A DNA stretch of 64,000 nt, taken from contig NZ_BLXX01000003.1 in assembly GCF_014193515.1 (NCBI RefSeq), positions 310,001-374,000 of the forward strand. Reading direction: 5' to 3'. The notes under the pieces are model-generated. The model saw only the letters and a list, made by a program, of their open reading frames with translations. It was not told the DNA's origin and did no database searches. The DNA is from Geomonas silvestris (GTDB taxonomy: Bacteria; Desulfobacterota; Desulfuromonadia; Geobacterales; Geobacteraceae). Each line of letters starts with the position of its first letter. Position 1 is the first letter of the stretch. Both the position numbers and the translations under genes were made by a program. This document shows, piece after piece, positions 17,287 through 25,801 of this stretch.

Positions 17287-17494
17287 TGTCACACCTGCCA
17301 CACCTGTCACACCTTTTTGGTGAATTGCTTTTATATTATTGCATATTACATATAGGGGAGGATATATTGTCTGTCTTAAGTATTTTATTTTTATTCTATT
17401 AAGGGTATGACAGGTAGGACAGGTATGCCGAAGCCGGTATTCATGCGGGTTTACAGCGGCACACCTTTGTTTTTTAGGTATGACAGGTATGGCA
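17287..17494. other. Candidate replication origin: tandem 9-bp repeats around an AT-rich core
   Basis: Three perfectly spaced copies of TG(T/C)CACACC (17287-17313) face three copies of GGTATGACA or a near match (17404-17430), and two more lie at 17477-17494, all in exact 9-base register. The second and third sets are the reverse complement type of the first. Between them lies an AT-rich stretch (17314-17403). Inverted repeat arrays around an AT-rich core beside a primase-helicase gene suggest an iteron-like origin. 9 bp is short for classical iterons. Confidence 0.6.
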
Positions 17495-17512
17495 CTTTAT
17501 GCTTCTAGATAC

Positions 17513-17548
17513 AAAAAGGCCCCTTCCTGATTAACAAGAAGAGGTCCC
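17513..17548 (-). terminator. Intrinsic terminator of the PrimPol-helicase gene
   Basis: Reverse strand: imperfect stem GGACCTCTTC / GAAGGGGCC followed by TTTTTG, 21 bases past the stop codon at 17570. Confidence 0.6.
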
Positions 17549-17569
17549 TTTTCACTTTGTAATGATATT

Positions 17570-19594
17570 TTATTCTTCTGTAGGCCAATCTATTGGTGAA
17601 TTAATGAACTTATCAAAGTCACTTCTACACTCAGCCAATGACTGAAAAGTATAACAGTTCTTCCTAACACCTTTACTTATAGTGACCTTACCTTTCTTGA
17701 ATCCGGAAGCCACCATCTTCCCTAGTTGCATACCCAACTCGGTATCTGATGCCTTATGTTTAACTCCGATGTCCTGAAGAAATTTAACGTACATATCATA
17801 TAACCATTGAGATTCAACGATTCCGTCTTGCCATCCTGACTCGCTGTTTGGTAGCAAATTCCCTGTTTCTAGTACATGATACCAGAACTTCTGTGCTGGC
17901 GTTAAGCTCATGAGTTTGGTTTCTAGTAGCGCACTGGTCTTTGGGAACTTTCTTAAGTCAAGACTACCAAGATCATAGTTCATCAAGTAATGTAGCAGCG
18001 CCTCACGTCCACCATCTTTCATTTCGTCTTCTATTGCACCAAAGTAGACATGATCCTGTTGGTGCTTATCGCTTACATCAACGACAAAAAACCGTCTTTC
18101 ATTCGGACCAGCAGGGACGCACCAATCATTGTTAGTTGCAAACATCATATGAAGGTGGTTCTTCATCTTAAAGGCTTTGTCACCCTTACCTTCTATAGTC
18201 AAGAATGGTTCAGTTATCAGTCCCTTCAATACTCCTTCCGCAGCTTTGTCTCCTGCCCAGAATGCTTCATCTGCTAATAGTACGACTACATCTTTCATAT
18301 GAGCATTAAACTTACCTGTCAACTGGGAACTCTGGTTCATAGGTAGATAGTGCCTTCCGAACAACGAACCGAACCCATTAGCAAAGACACCTTTACCAAC
18401 ACCCATCGCACCACGCATGACGATAGCAGTCCCTACAAGTTCATCTGGGTGCTGAACCGTATGGGCCATCCAGCCTATGATGTAATCGTAAATTTCCTTG
18501 TTTCCATTGGCGATATTCTCCTCAACATGCTTGAGGTATAGGCTGCAATCACCTGCAACTGGCTCAACTGCGAACCCACGCCATAGGTTATAGTATCCCT
18601 TTGGTGTCCCTCCGGGGTTAAAGATCAGACCCTCATACTGGCGACGATTCGGGTGACTAAACCATGTATCACCGAGCTTTCTTTGTTTCCCAGCGACCAA
18701 AGTATATCTGTTGCTGTAAAACTCCTTGAAGTCTTTCGGTGCCGACAGTTCAATATCTGGCCAGTTGAATACCGGGCATGTCGCTTCTTTCAAGACACGA
18801 CATTTGCCACCAACCATTACCACTGCATGGTTCCTGTTAAGTTCCTCGATCTCGGGCTGAACATCTGAGACCTCGTACCTATACGCACTGTCAAGTGTAC
18901 GCTGGACCTCTTTGACCTCTAGTGGAGGGTCACACCTTCTATTCTCTGCAACCACTGCTTCAACGGCATCCTCGTAAGCCATACCTTGTTTGTTGCACCC
19001 AATAGCCACATTGAATATGTGCTGGTTCCGACCACCTTCCTTCATCCCCTCAGCACTGGAACTAACCGCCTTCTTAGCAACAGCTAGGTCCACCAACCAC
19101 TCAGGTGCATCTGCTAACGTCTCGCACATATTTAAAGCCTGATAACGGCCCCCATCAATGACGGAAGGAGGAGCAACAATGTAACCACCTTCGCATCTCA
19201 CATCGAGTCCAGGGCCTAACTTGCCTGCACTGCAAGGCACCTCACGATTTGGGCGCTTAAACAGCAGGTGATATCCACCCGAAGGAGTCGAGTGCTGTCT
19301 GGTTCCTGGCAATTCACCATGCTGCAATTCTAATATTTTGAGGGTATCACTACCTAAAACACCATTCTTGTTGTCTACGTCCACTACAAGCCAGCCAGTG
19401 ACTGCGCCAGTGGGTACACCTATATTTGCATCTGGATGCTGACTCCATAACTGGTTAATAACAATAGGGTCAGTGGTGGCATCTTTAAAACCATTTTTCG
19501 TCAGTGGTGCCTTACCATTTTGCCATAATGGGAACACTGCAATTCCCTTTCCTGCATAATCAAGTGCTGCCTGTTTCATATTTATTTTTTCCAT
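17570..19594 (-). CDS. Bifunctional DNA primase-polymerase / superfamily 3-type helicase
   Basis: The protein would prime and unwind DNA to start replication of the element. The 674-residue product has an N-terminal PrimPol domain (residues 8-165) with catalytic DVD in VVDVDNKNG (D72, D74) and SGGYHLLFK. A primase C-terminal helical part follows, then a virulence-associated E/DUF5906-type ATPase with Walker A GAMGVGKG, Walker B VVVLLADEAFW and FATNNDWCVP. AAAGG precedes the ATG. A candidate origin lies just downstream. Such proteins are the replication core of plasmids, satellites and some phages. Confidence 0.9.
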   Translation of the reverse strand: MEKINMKQAALDYAGKGIAVFPLWQNGKAPLTKNGFKDATTDPIVINQLWSQHPDANIGVPTGAVTGWLVVDVDNKNGVLGSDTLKILELQHGELPGTRQHSTPSGGYHLLFKRPNREVPCSAGKLGPGLDVRCEGGYIVAPPSVIDGGRYQALNMCETLADAPEWLVDLAVAKKAVSSSAEGMKEGGRNQHIFNVAIGCNKQGMAYEDAVEAVVAENRRCDPPLEVKEVQRTLDSAYRYEVSDVQPEIEELNRNHAVVMVGGKCRVLKEATCPVFNWPDIELSAPKDFKEFYSNRYTLVAGKQRKLGDTWFSHPNRRQYEGLIFNPGGTPKGYYNLWRGFAVEPVAGDCSLYLKHVEENIANGNKEIYDYIIGWMAHTVQHPDELVGTAIVMRGAMGVGKGVFANGFGSLFGRHYLPMNQSSQLTGKFNAHMKDVVVLLADEAFWAGDKAAEGVLKGLITEPFLTIEGKGDKAFKMKNHLHMMFATNNDWCVPAGPNERRFFVVDVSDKHQQDHVYFGAIEDEMKDGGREALLHYLMNYDLGSLDLRKFPKTSALLETKLMSLTPAQKFWYHVLETGNLLPNSESGWQDGIVESQWLYDMYVKFLQDIGVKHKASDTELGMQLGKMVASGFKKGKVTISKGVRKNCYTFQSLAECRSDFDKFINSPIDWPTEE

Positions 19595-19608
19595 TACAAT
19601 TACCTTTT

Positions 19609-19632
19609 AGCCCCTCGTATGGGGCTTTTTGT
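19609..19632 (+). terminator. Hairpin in the PrimPol leader, terminator-like on the + strand
   Basis: AGCCCC-TCGTAT-GGGGCT then TTTTTGTTTTTT. No + strand gene lies upstream, so it may block antisense transcription. In the mRNA sense it is a hairpin just before the PrimPol ribosome binding site. Confidence 0.4.
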
Positions 19633-19700
19633 TTTTTAGCCATAGGCTCTCCTTTTGCTAATATTTTGGATCATTATCCGATTGCTGCTATCTGCTCTCT

Positions 19701-19934
19701 CTATTGCTTGCTAACTGTCATCTCCTTTCCTGCAAGCTCATCTATATATGCCATAATCACGCTATCCATGTACCGTGCAAGGCGGCCTATCTTTATGTAC
19801 TCCGGTCCTATCTTCTTCCAACGCCAGCACTCTAGTGTCTTAGTTGAGACGCCCAACATCTCAGCAACCTCCTTTTGATCTAACAATCTTGTGTACTGAT
19901 ACTTAGAGTGCGTCTTGTACTTAATTTTTTTCAT
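19701..19934 (-). CDS. AlpA/excisionase-like helix-turn-helix protein
   Basis: The 77-residue protein carries a MerR-like DNA-binding fold: LLDQKEVAEMLGVSTKTLEC then WRWKKIGPEYIKIGRLARY, the usual text of AlpA regulators and excisionases (HTH_17). Such proteins act as recombination directionality factors or activate integrase or replication genes. The start follows GGAGAG. It lies directly upstream of the PrimPol gene in the same direction and could control it. Confidence 0.88.
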   Translation of the reverse strand: MKKIKYKTHSKYQYTRLLDQKEVAEMLGVSTKTLECWRWKKIGPEYIKIGRLARYMDSVIMAYIDELAGKEMTVSKQ

Positions 19935-20127
19935 CTCGTTCTCTCCTACGTCATTTGAAATGTGCTGCCCTCTCAGAGAGCAACTGCCGATCAGTGTCGG
20001 TCTTTATATATGTTATTAAGCGCATCTTGTTTTCGGTTGCAGTATTTTTTAGAAAAGGATAGTACTGGGGTCTATTCTTGGGCTATGGGAACTGCTGTTG
20101 GGGGAGTATATCAAGGCGGGAATACAC

Positions 20128-20160
20128 AAAAAATGAGAGAAGCCGCGAAGCCTCTCTCAT
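20128..20160 (-). terminator. Intrinsic terminator of the gene at 20198-20644
   Basis: Reverse strand: ATGAGAGAGGC / GCTTCTCTCAT, 11-bp stem with one G-U pair, then TTTTTTG. Confidence 0.8.
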
Positions 20161-20197
20161 GGGTGTACCTGGTATTCAGTTGTTTGTGAGGATTCGG

Positions 20198-20644
20198 CTA
20201 GCCCTCGGTACGGTCTTGGTCGATTGCGGCGCCCTCAACGGCGTCTTCCTTAATAGTGGCTTCGTCAACGACAACTACCTCGACCTTGGCAGGGTATGCC
20301 TCCCTGAACAGCTTGGTTGCCTTCTCGGAGGTCTTGGGATCGTCCATGTAGGACTGGAACCGTTCCTGAACATAGACCTTGATCTTGTCGGCTCTGGCCT
20401 GATCCGTGAAGCCGATTACGCCCTTGTCCTTCTTTTCAAGGAAGTCCCTGTTGGCATTGCCCTGGAGACGCTTAAGGGTGGCGGTAAGAGTATCTTTCGG
20501 GGTAAGAACCTCTGCAGCAGCCTTGACCTTCTTGATGTTGCCCATGAAGTCGTCATCGGCAAGGGCTTTGAGGACAGCGTCACGGATCATTGCTGCGTTG
20601 GTGGTGTCCGGGAAAGTGATGGCGTTGGTGGTTTTGTTGAACAT
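20198..20644 (-). CDS. Hypothetical protein, 148 aa
   Basis: A soluble protein with a strong ribosome binding site (AAGGAG). It has charged, probably helical text (ATLKRLQGNANRDFLEKKDK) and an acidic C-terminus. No cysteine, signal or known motif. It has its own terminator and sits between the AlpA gene and the winged-helix protein, within the replication half of the element. Codon use looks more GC-rich than the exported genes of the element. Confidence 0.7.
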   Translation of the reverse strand: MFNKTTNAITFPDTTNAAMIRDAVLKALADDDFMGNIKKVKAAAEVLTPKDTLTATLKRLQGNANRDFLEKKDKGVIGFTDQARADKIKVYVQERFQSYMDDPKTSEKATKLFREAYPAKVEVVVVDEATIKEDAVEGAAIDQDRTEG

Positions 20645-20757
20645 GAGTGTTTCTCCTTTTTGTGTTGTTTTGTACTATGGCTTTCCATAGCAATTGAGGT
20701 TTACCTGCTACTAGCGTCCCAAAATAACCCCTATTATAAAGTTTATTATTTGGATAC

Positions 20758-20792
20758 AAAAAAGCCTTCTGGGCAGGACATCCAGAAGGCTT
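20758..20792 (-). terminator. Intrinsic terminator downstream of the gene at 21129-22364
   Basis: Reverse strand: AAGCCTTCTGG / CCAGAAGGCTT, a perfect 11-bp stem, then TTTTTTG. It lies about 335 bases past the stop of the nearest upstream gene. Confidence 0.75.
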
Positions 20793-21128
20793 CTATAAAT
20801 TGAGAGAAAACAACGTTATTTGTGTTACGCTACAGCTTTCAACTTTATTCCTTGGCACGTTTCAATCGATAACACGTACAATATTTTATATATTTTGTAT
20901 TTTAAAGACCTCCAGAAAACACCAATGTACTTTGCATTTCACAAACTTCCACCAAAACCCGAATTTACTTTTTCAAAACCCAAGTTTAACACTGATATTT
21001 TATGCTTTCAAAAAGGTCCAGGTAAACTCAGTCTTTTCTTCTACAACCTACCCAAAGATAACCAGGCATAATTTAAATATTTAAGCGCATAAAACACGGT
21101 AACATACTATATTACAACCTGTTTTCAT
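20793..21128. other. AT-rich stretch without a recognisable gene
   Basis: The region is rich in A+T (for example TATTTTATATATTTTGTATT) and has only short ORFs lacking ribosome binding sites. I see no repeats like those at 17287-17494. It is transcribed as the 3' region of the gene at 21129 if the terminator at 20758 is used. Confidence 0.4.
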
Positions 21129-22364
21129 TCAATACTCGTCTGACGCGCAACTTACCTCTTCAACATTGCCTGATAACAAAGATAACCACTCGCATACTAA
21201 GGCTTTATCTTCTTTTTGCCCCAATCTTGCCACTTTTACTGGCAAATTTTTAGAATTACAAACCTCATACTTTAGTTTGAATATTCCTGCAACGTGTGGA
21301 GTTACACCCTCTTCTGCAATCACAGTATACTCATCATAAAACTTGCCACATATGCTTGATGACTCGAATCCAGCATGTTTAACAGCTTCATCGATAAGCC
21401 CAGCATTTCGACTCTTTTTAACCCACAACAGTTCACCCTTGCCAGCCTTCACATCAAGGTCATATAGCACCACAGCATCCTTGTGGTTAGGATCGCTACT
21501 AAGTGCAACAACTGCCTTATAAACAAGCCCCAGACCTTCTAGTATCTTAAGCGACGATACGATTAGACCATCATCAATCACAACATCTTTAAATACTTCT
21601 TTTATCGCTGTCTTAAAGTGGTCGCTCTGGCAAAGCTCGCACTCCTTGGCCCGGTATATATCAATACCGTTCTCCGTACCTGTTTTTCGCATATCATATC
21701 GGATATACATATTTTGGTATGGTCTTACACCACCATACGAAACATCATTATGATTGTACATCAACAATAGTAATCTTGCGATAACATCCTTATCCTTGTA
21801 TCTAAGCAACCTCTTCAAAATTTTTTGTTTATCTGAATCCTCAATTAGATCATTATGGAACCACACCTGCTCATTTCTGCTGCAATTAAAAGTATTCAAC
21901 ACCCACTGTACATAACCCTTTTTACCAGCACCTTTATTCATTGGTGGTGTTGGCAATAACTTTTTTGGCTTGTAATTTGGATTATTCACATTTAACTGAT
22001 TGTCCATCTCTATTTTTTCGTTGACTGGAAACGCATAGGCTTGCCAATCATCTTTAGTATAAAGAACTTTATTACCATTTTCCGACAAATTCATGAGATA
22101 CTTAGTCACTCTTAGGTATTGTTCGCTATTGAGTCCAAGCTTTCTTACAATACCTGAATTGCCAACGGTCGAAAACATACCTGAAACATCTGCATGTCTC
22201 GCAATTATGAGATAAGTATAGATGTGCAAAGCTGTTGCGTTATTGTCCTTGATCAACAGCTCAACGGCTTTCTTTGGTATCCAGAAAGAGCCATGCCCCT
22301 TTTTAAGCTTCTTACCTACTTTAACTACTAGAGCTTCTTTGTTTTCCATACCATAATCTCGCAT
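21129..22364 (-). CDS. Winged-helix-like protein of unknown function, 411 aa
   Basis: Residues 45-100 (ALHIYTYLIIARHADVSGMF, then GIVRKLGLNSEQYLRVTKYL) look like a winged helix of the kind found in replication initiators and phage regulators. The C-terminal two thirds are unfamiliar; a CELC pair occurs at about residue 240. The start at 22364 abuts a perfect palindrome that could be its own operator; MENKEALVVK at 22349 is an alternative start. Its place between integrase and the replication genes suggests a replication or regulatory role, which is inference only. Confidence 0.7.
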   Translation of the reverse strand: MRDYGMENKEALVVKVGKKLKKGHGSFWIPKKAVELLIKDNNATALHIYTYLIIARHADVSGMFSTVGNSGIVRKLGLNSEQYLRVTKYLMNLSENGNKVLYTKDDWQAYAFPVNEKIEMDNQLNVNNPNYKPKKLLPTPPMNKGAGKKGYVQWVLNTFNCSRNEQVWFHNDLIEDSDKQKILKRLLRYKDKDVIARLLLLMYNHNDVSYGGVRPYQNMYIRYDMRKTGTENGIDIYRAKECELCQSDHFKTAIKEVFKDVVIDDGLIVSSLKILEGLGLVYKAVVALSSDPNHKDAVVLYDLDVKAGKGELLWVKKSRNAGLIDEAVKHAGFESSSICGKFYDEYTVIAEEGVTPHVAGIFKLKYEVCNSKNLPVKVARLGQKEDKALVCEWLSLLSGNVEEVSCASDEY

Positions 22365-22383
22365 AAGGGATTCTAAATCCCTT
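22365..22383. promoter_or_regulatory. Palindrome abutting the start codon, candidate operator
   Basis: AAGGGATT-CTA-AATCCCTT, 8-bp arms with a three-base spacer, directly before the ATG at 22364. It includes the likely Shine-Dalgarno, so binding or an RNA hairpin here would block translation or transcription. Confidence 0.45.
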
Positions 22384-22938
22384 GGTCATGATGTAATATC
22401 AATTAGTTACACGCTATTGACGTCACTGTTGCCGCAAAACACCTGCCACTTTTACCATAAATGACCATTTGGAAACCTAGGCCTGTGGCACATCTACAAG
22501 GTTTTAGGCTCGGACTCGAAGGATCATTTTGGTCTTTTCAAAATGATCTTGAGAGGGCGAAACGCTTTCTTACCATACCTGATGCACGCTGGCAAGCTAC
22601 CACCGGATTGCCCTATCGGCTCACTATGATGCCAACCACACCTCTGACGCAATGACACGTCCTAACCAGCCTGACTCATGAGCACACACCGCGACCGTTC
22701 AAGTTATAGCAATGTGGGATTGGAACCTTTCACCTCCTGAGTTTAGGGGGTAGTGGTACTGGAAAAACGGGACTTGCACATCATGACCACTTTCCGGTTT
22801 CGTAAGATTATTTTATCAACATCTAGCCTAACCTCACGAATATAAAGGATATACATCGCTTCCACGGTTTACAGTGGTATGTTGTCATACTTGAATATTC
22901 CAACTCCGATATTACGTGTTTCGTTCTAATCTAAGCAC
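22384..22938. other. 555-base gap with an inverted repeat
   Basis: The only structure seen is GATCATTTTG-GTCTTTT-CAAAATGATC (22522-22548), a perfect 10-bp inverted repeat. No gene with a ribosome binding site and plausible codon use was found. It could hold promoters for the winged-helix gene or integrase binding sites. Confidence 0.4.
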
Positions 22939-24243
22939 TTACATTGGTGATATCTCGATGCCATATTCCAGGTGTATCATAGCCTCCAAGAGAACCTTTG
23001 GCTGATACCTCTTACCATACCGGCTCATTGTCATAGAATCGTTGGCATGTCCCATGATCTCGGAGATAACAACCTCCTGTACGCCTGCTTGCTTCATGGT
23101 GTCGGTTACCGTATGACGCAGGCTATGAAACACCTTGGCCTTGTCAGTGGTCACATGACTCCTGTTAAACTTCTGGAACCACTTACCAAAGGCATTGCTG
23201 TAACCATCTGCCTCTCGCCAATTCAGGTTCATCCATAACCGTGGAACCCCATCAGCACGGAGTCGTTCAACATATTTCAGGAACCCACACTTTAGCAGGG
23301 CAGGGTGGAGCGGTATGACCCTTTTGCTGGATAATGTCTTTACCTTCTTGTCCTGGTCATCGTTGACGCTGAAGCACCACACGTCATCAATCTGCTGCAC
23401 ATCAGCCACATACATCTGACATATCTCGTCCAACCGCAAGCCTGAGAACATGGCCACTACCGGAATCCAGTACCGTTCAGGTTTCTCCTGGTCCCTTGGC
23501 AAGCACCCCAGTATCAATTTTAGCTCTTCAACAGTATAAGCCTTACGCTCCTCGTCACTCCTGCGCTTCTCAGGTATGAGCATACCTTGGGCGTAGTTGA
23601 CGGTAAGGAGGCTACCCTTGACGCAATAACTAAGCAGGGAATTAAGCCTCGATATATATTTGTTCGCAGACTTGATGCTCATAGGAGTTACATCAGGAAG
23701 GTCAAGCACCTCTGAGGCTGTCTTGCCTGGATATATCTTGTACTGGTTGGCTGGGAGTCGCATAAGCTTACTTCGGAAATCAAGCACCACGGCCTTGGTT
23801 ATGCTCTTCACGTCCACGTCACCGAGGATATCCTGTATCAGCCTATGGCAAGCAACGATCTCAATTTTCGTCTTGGGTGTCCACCTTGTCTCGTGCATGA
23901 CAACGTACTCTTGCATCAGGACGGATAGCAAATGACCTTTACTTGGGGCCTTACGTTTCGCTGGGCATAGTTCACCTACCACATTTTGCAGTTGATCACC
24001 GGACAGCACACCAGCACGGATCAGGGCAAACACCTGCTGCACTCTAAGCTCGATACCAACAGCAAGGAGTCTCGCACAATTGGTGTCAGTAGCCTTCAGT
24101 GACTTTTTTATTTCGCATGTAGGGAATTTTGGTCTTAGGTCTACGGGTATGGCAATCCTGTAGTAGTAGCGACCATTACGGGTTGTAAGATGGGATGGAT
24201 AAAACAAAACCTCTACCTCCAGTTGGTCCAAATCTTGGACCAT
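22939..24243 (-). CDS. Tyrosine site-specific recombinase (integrase), right end
   Basis: The 434-residue protein has an N-terminal domain typical of phage-type integrases (RNGRYYYRIAIPVDLR), a core-binding domain and a catalytic domain with R270 (SGLRLDE), H373-x-x-R376 (HSLRH), H399 (MGHAND) and Y409 (MSRYGK). All are present. The ATG at 24243 lacks a clear ribosome binding site. A TTG at 24207 has GGAGGT seven bases upstream and may be the true start. Being next to the intact tRNA, it is a strong candidate for the enzyme that made the present insertion. It is not closely related to the left integrase. Confidence 0.92.
   Translation of the reverse strand: MVQDLDQLEVEVLFYPSHLTTRNGRYYYRIAIPVDLRPKFPTCEIKKSLKATDTNCARLLAVGIELRVQQVFALIRAGVLSGDQLQNVVGELCPAKRKAPSKGHLLSVLMQEYVVMHETRWTPKTKIEIVACHRLIQDILGDVDVKSITKAVVLDFRSKLMRLPANQYKIYPGKTASEVLDLPDVTPMSIKSANKYISRLNSLLSYCVKGSLLTVNYAQGMLIPEKRRSDEERKAYTVEELKLILGCLPRDQEKPERYWIPVVAMFSGLRLDEICQMYVADVQQIDDVWCFSVNDDQDKKVKTLSSKRVIPLHPALLKCGFLKYVERLRADGVPRLWMNLNWREADGYSNAFGKWFQKFNRSHVTTDKAKVFHSLRHTVTDTMKQAGVQEVVISEIMGHANDSMTMSRYGKRYQPKVLLEAMIHLEYGIEISPM
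24224..24242. promoter_or_regulatory. Palindrome at the right integrase start, candidate operator
   Basis: TGGTCCAA-ATC-TTGGACCA, 8-bp arms with a three-base spacer, overlaps the annotated ATG and lies upstream of the alternative TTG start. Confidence 0.45.
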
Positions 24244-24292
24244 CCTGTCAGTAGAGGCTCACAACACTAGCAAAATCAGCTAGTTACAAAAC

Positions 24293-24343
24293 TGGCGGAG
24301 AGATAGGGATTCGAACCCTAGGTACCTTTCGGTACACCTGATT
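24293..24343. repeat. attR: 51-bp direct repeat inside tRNA-Ser
   Basis: Identical to 4667-4717. Covers the tRNA from just 3' of the anticodon to the CCA end. Confidence 0.93.
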
Positions 24344-24380
24344 TCGAGTCAGGCACCATCGACCACTCGGACATCTCTCC
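24293..24380 (-). tRNA. tRNA-Ser(CGA)
   Basis: Reverse strand: acceptor GGAGAGA pairs with TCTCTCC, discriminator G and encoded CCA. The D arm has CGAGTGGT, the anticodon stem-loop CTGACTCGAAATCAG gives anticodon CGA, and there is a long variable arm (GTACC-GAAA-GGTAC) typical of serine tRNA and a GGTTCGAATCC T arm. 88 bases. Serves as the integration site of the element. Confidence 0.95.
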
Positions 24381-24514
24381 GTTTATGACTTGGGCACTTC
24401 CCGGTGTGGCTCTCGTCGAGCTTTGAACGCCGAGGAAAAGTTTACCACGTTGTGTACCAAATTTTTCTGCGTTATGCAAGGTTTTCCTGGTGTGAGTCGC
24501 CTCTGGCGCTGAGA

Positions 24515-25048
24515 CTATAACCCCTTCGCCTGTGACTCTGTTGCCGCTGCCAGCTTCTCGCTTTCTTTATTCTGCAGCTTGGCCCGCTTTTTCTCGGCCC
24601 TGAGCGCGCTGAAGAAGTTGCTGAGCAGGGCGGAGGTCTCCTCTCCGCGCACCCCGGGGGTGAGGACGACGCTGTGGTTCAAACGGGCGTCGTTGGAGAA
24701 GTCGAAGAGCGAACCGGCCGCGCCTCCCTTGGGGTCATAGCTGCCGAAAACCACCCGGTCCAGACGCGAGAGGATGATGGCCCCCATGCACATGGTGCAG
24801 GGCTCGAGCGTCACGTAGAGGGTGGCTCCGGTAAGCCGCCAGCTCTTGAGCTTCGCGGCGGCCCTGCGGATCGCGATCAGCTCGGCGTGGGCGGCCGGAT
24901 CCTGCTTGCTCTCGCGCAGGTTGTGCCCGCGCGCGATCACCACGCCGTCCTTAACCAGCACGGCGCCAATCGGCACCTCGCCGATCGCCTCGGCCCGCTT
25001 CGCCTGGACTATCGCCTTCCCCATCCAGTAGTTGTCGTCTTTTAACAT
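24515..25048 (-). CDS. tadA: tRNA-specific adenosine deaminase
   Basis: TadA deaminates adenosine 34 to inosine in tRNA-Arg(ACG). The start at 25048 (MLKDDNYWMGKA) follows AAAGGA; upstream in-frame codons give a non-homologous extension. The 177-residue product has the deaminase zinc site HAE (H54, E56) and PCTMC (C84, C87) with the proton shuttle glutamate, in the usual order. It is the first chromosomal gene right of the element. Confidence 0.93.
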   Translation of the reverse strand: MLKDDNYWMGKAIVQAKRAEAIGEVPIGAVLVKDGVVIARGHNLRESKQDPAAHAELIAIRRAAAKLKSWRLTGATLYVTLEPCTMCMGAIILSRLDRVVFGSYDPKGGAAGSLFDFSNDARLNHSVVLTPGVRGEETSALLSNFFSALRAEKKRAKLQNKESEKLAAATESQAKGL

Positions 25049-25195
25049 GTGGTCCTTTGCTGGGCTGGCGCGGATTTTGTCTTCGCTTGGCGGCTGTCGC
25101 CGGCGAGGACACAAGGGACTCAAAGGACGCTAGGGACGCGAAAGGAATAGAGGATCGCAGGAACGCGAGGAGCCCACCGCAGACAGATCTTTCCC

Positions 25196-25615
25196 TCAGT
25201 GCAGCCCTTCGCCGGTCGAGGTCATCACGAGTTTGCCGTGCTTTACCCCTTTGACGCCGATCAGCTCGTCGGCGATGCGCCGCACGTCGCGTGCCTTGCC
25301 GCGTACCACCAGCACTTCGAGACAGTTGTGGGGGTCCAGGTGGACGTGCAGGGCGGAAACGATTTGGTCGTGGTGGGAGTGCTGTTGCTCGGTGAGCTTG
25401 TCCGAGAGGTCGCGCACGTGGTGGTTGTACACCAGGGTAACGGTGCCGATGGCGTCCTTCTCGTCTTCTTCCCAATCGAGCTCGACCTGCGCGGCCCGGA
25501 TCAGGTCCCGGATCGCCTCGGAACGGTTCGCGTACCCTTTACGCTCGATCAGCCTGTCGAAACTCTCCAGGAGTTTGTCGTCCATGGAGATGCCGAACCT
25601 CACCGTTTCACCCAT
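25196..25615 (-). CDS. nikR: Nickel-responsive regulator NikR
   Basis: NikR is a tetrameric ribbon-helix-helix repressor that senses Ni2+. The 139-residue product has the N-terminal RHH motif ([19 protein letters not shown]) and the C-terminal ACT-like domain with nickel ligands in [18 protein letters not shown] (His, His, His, Cys). Start at 25615 follows GGGGAGG. No nickel transporter or hydrogenase gene lies next to it here, so its targets are elsewhere. Confidence 0.93.
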   Translation of the reverse strand: MGETVRFGISMDDKLLESFDRLIERKGYANRSEAIRDLIRAAQVELDWEEDEKDAIGTVTLVYNHHVRDLSDKLTEQQHSHHDQIVSALHVHLDPHNCLEVLVVRGKARDVRRIADELIGVKGVKHGKLVMTSTGEGLH

Positions 25616-25801
25616 CCTGCCTCCCCTGACACTGCAATTCATTGAAATTGCGCGCCACTATACCTGAAAGCGCTCCGGGAGTCAAAATGTGGCGGAAGGG
25701 ACGAGTAGGTGGGCGCCTGGAGGGGGCAAAGAGGCCTCAGCTTCCGGGTCGGGTTGCCTTTAGGTGGATCGATGGGGGGAGGGCGCAAGCGCCCCGGTTC
25801 T

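Larger units (their letters stand above)
4667..24343. mobile_element. Integrated genetic element in tRNA-Ser(CGA), two integrases, about 19.7 kb
   Basis: The element is bounded by 51-bp perfect repeats of the tRNA-Ser 3' part, with the intact tRNA kept at the right end. Integrase genes sit just inside each end (4870-5874 and 22939-24243). Cargo includes RadC, ArdC, AIPR, XRE, ParB, PrimPol-helicase and AlpA genes plus exported proteins. By eye it is richer in A+T than the right flank. No structural phage, terminase, relaxase or conjugation genes were seen, so it resembles a self-replicating satellite or mobilisable-type element rather than a prophage or ICE. Two integrases may mean a composite of two elements. 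Confidence 0.9.

Noticed and set aside
20800-21084. Overlapping + strand ORFs of 83-94 codons in an AT-rich gap
   Set aside because: No ribosome binding site, and low-complexity composition typical of AT-rich noncoding DNA.
22700-22770. tRNA-like GGGATTGGAACC string in the gap before the right integrase
   Set aside because: No cloverleaf can be drawn around it, and it does not match the att core.
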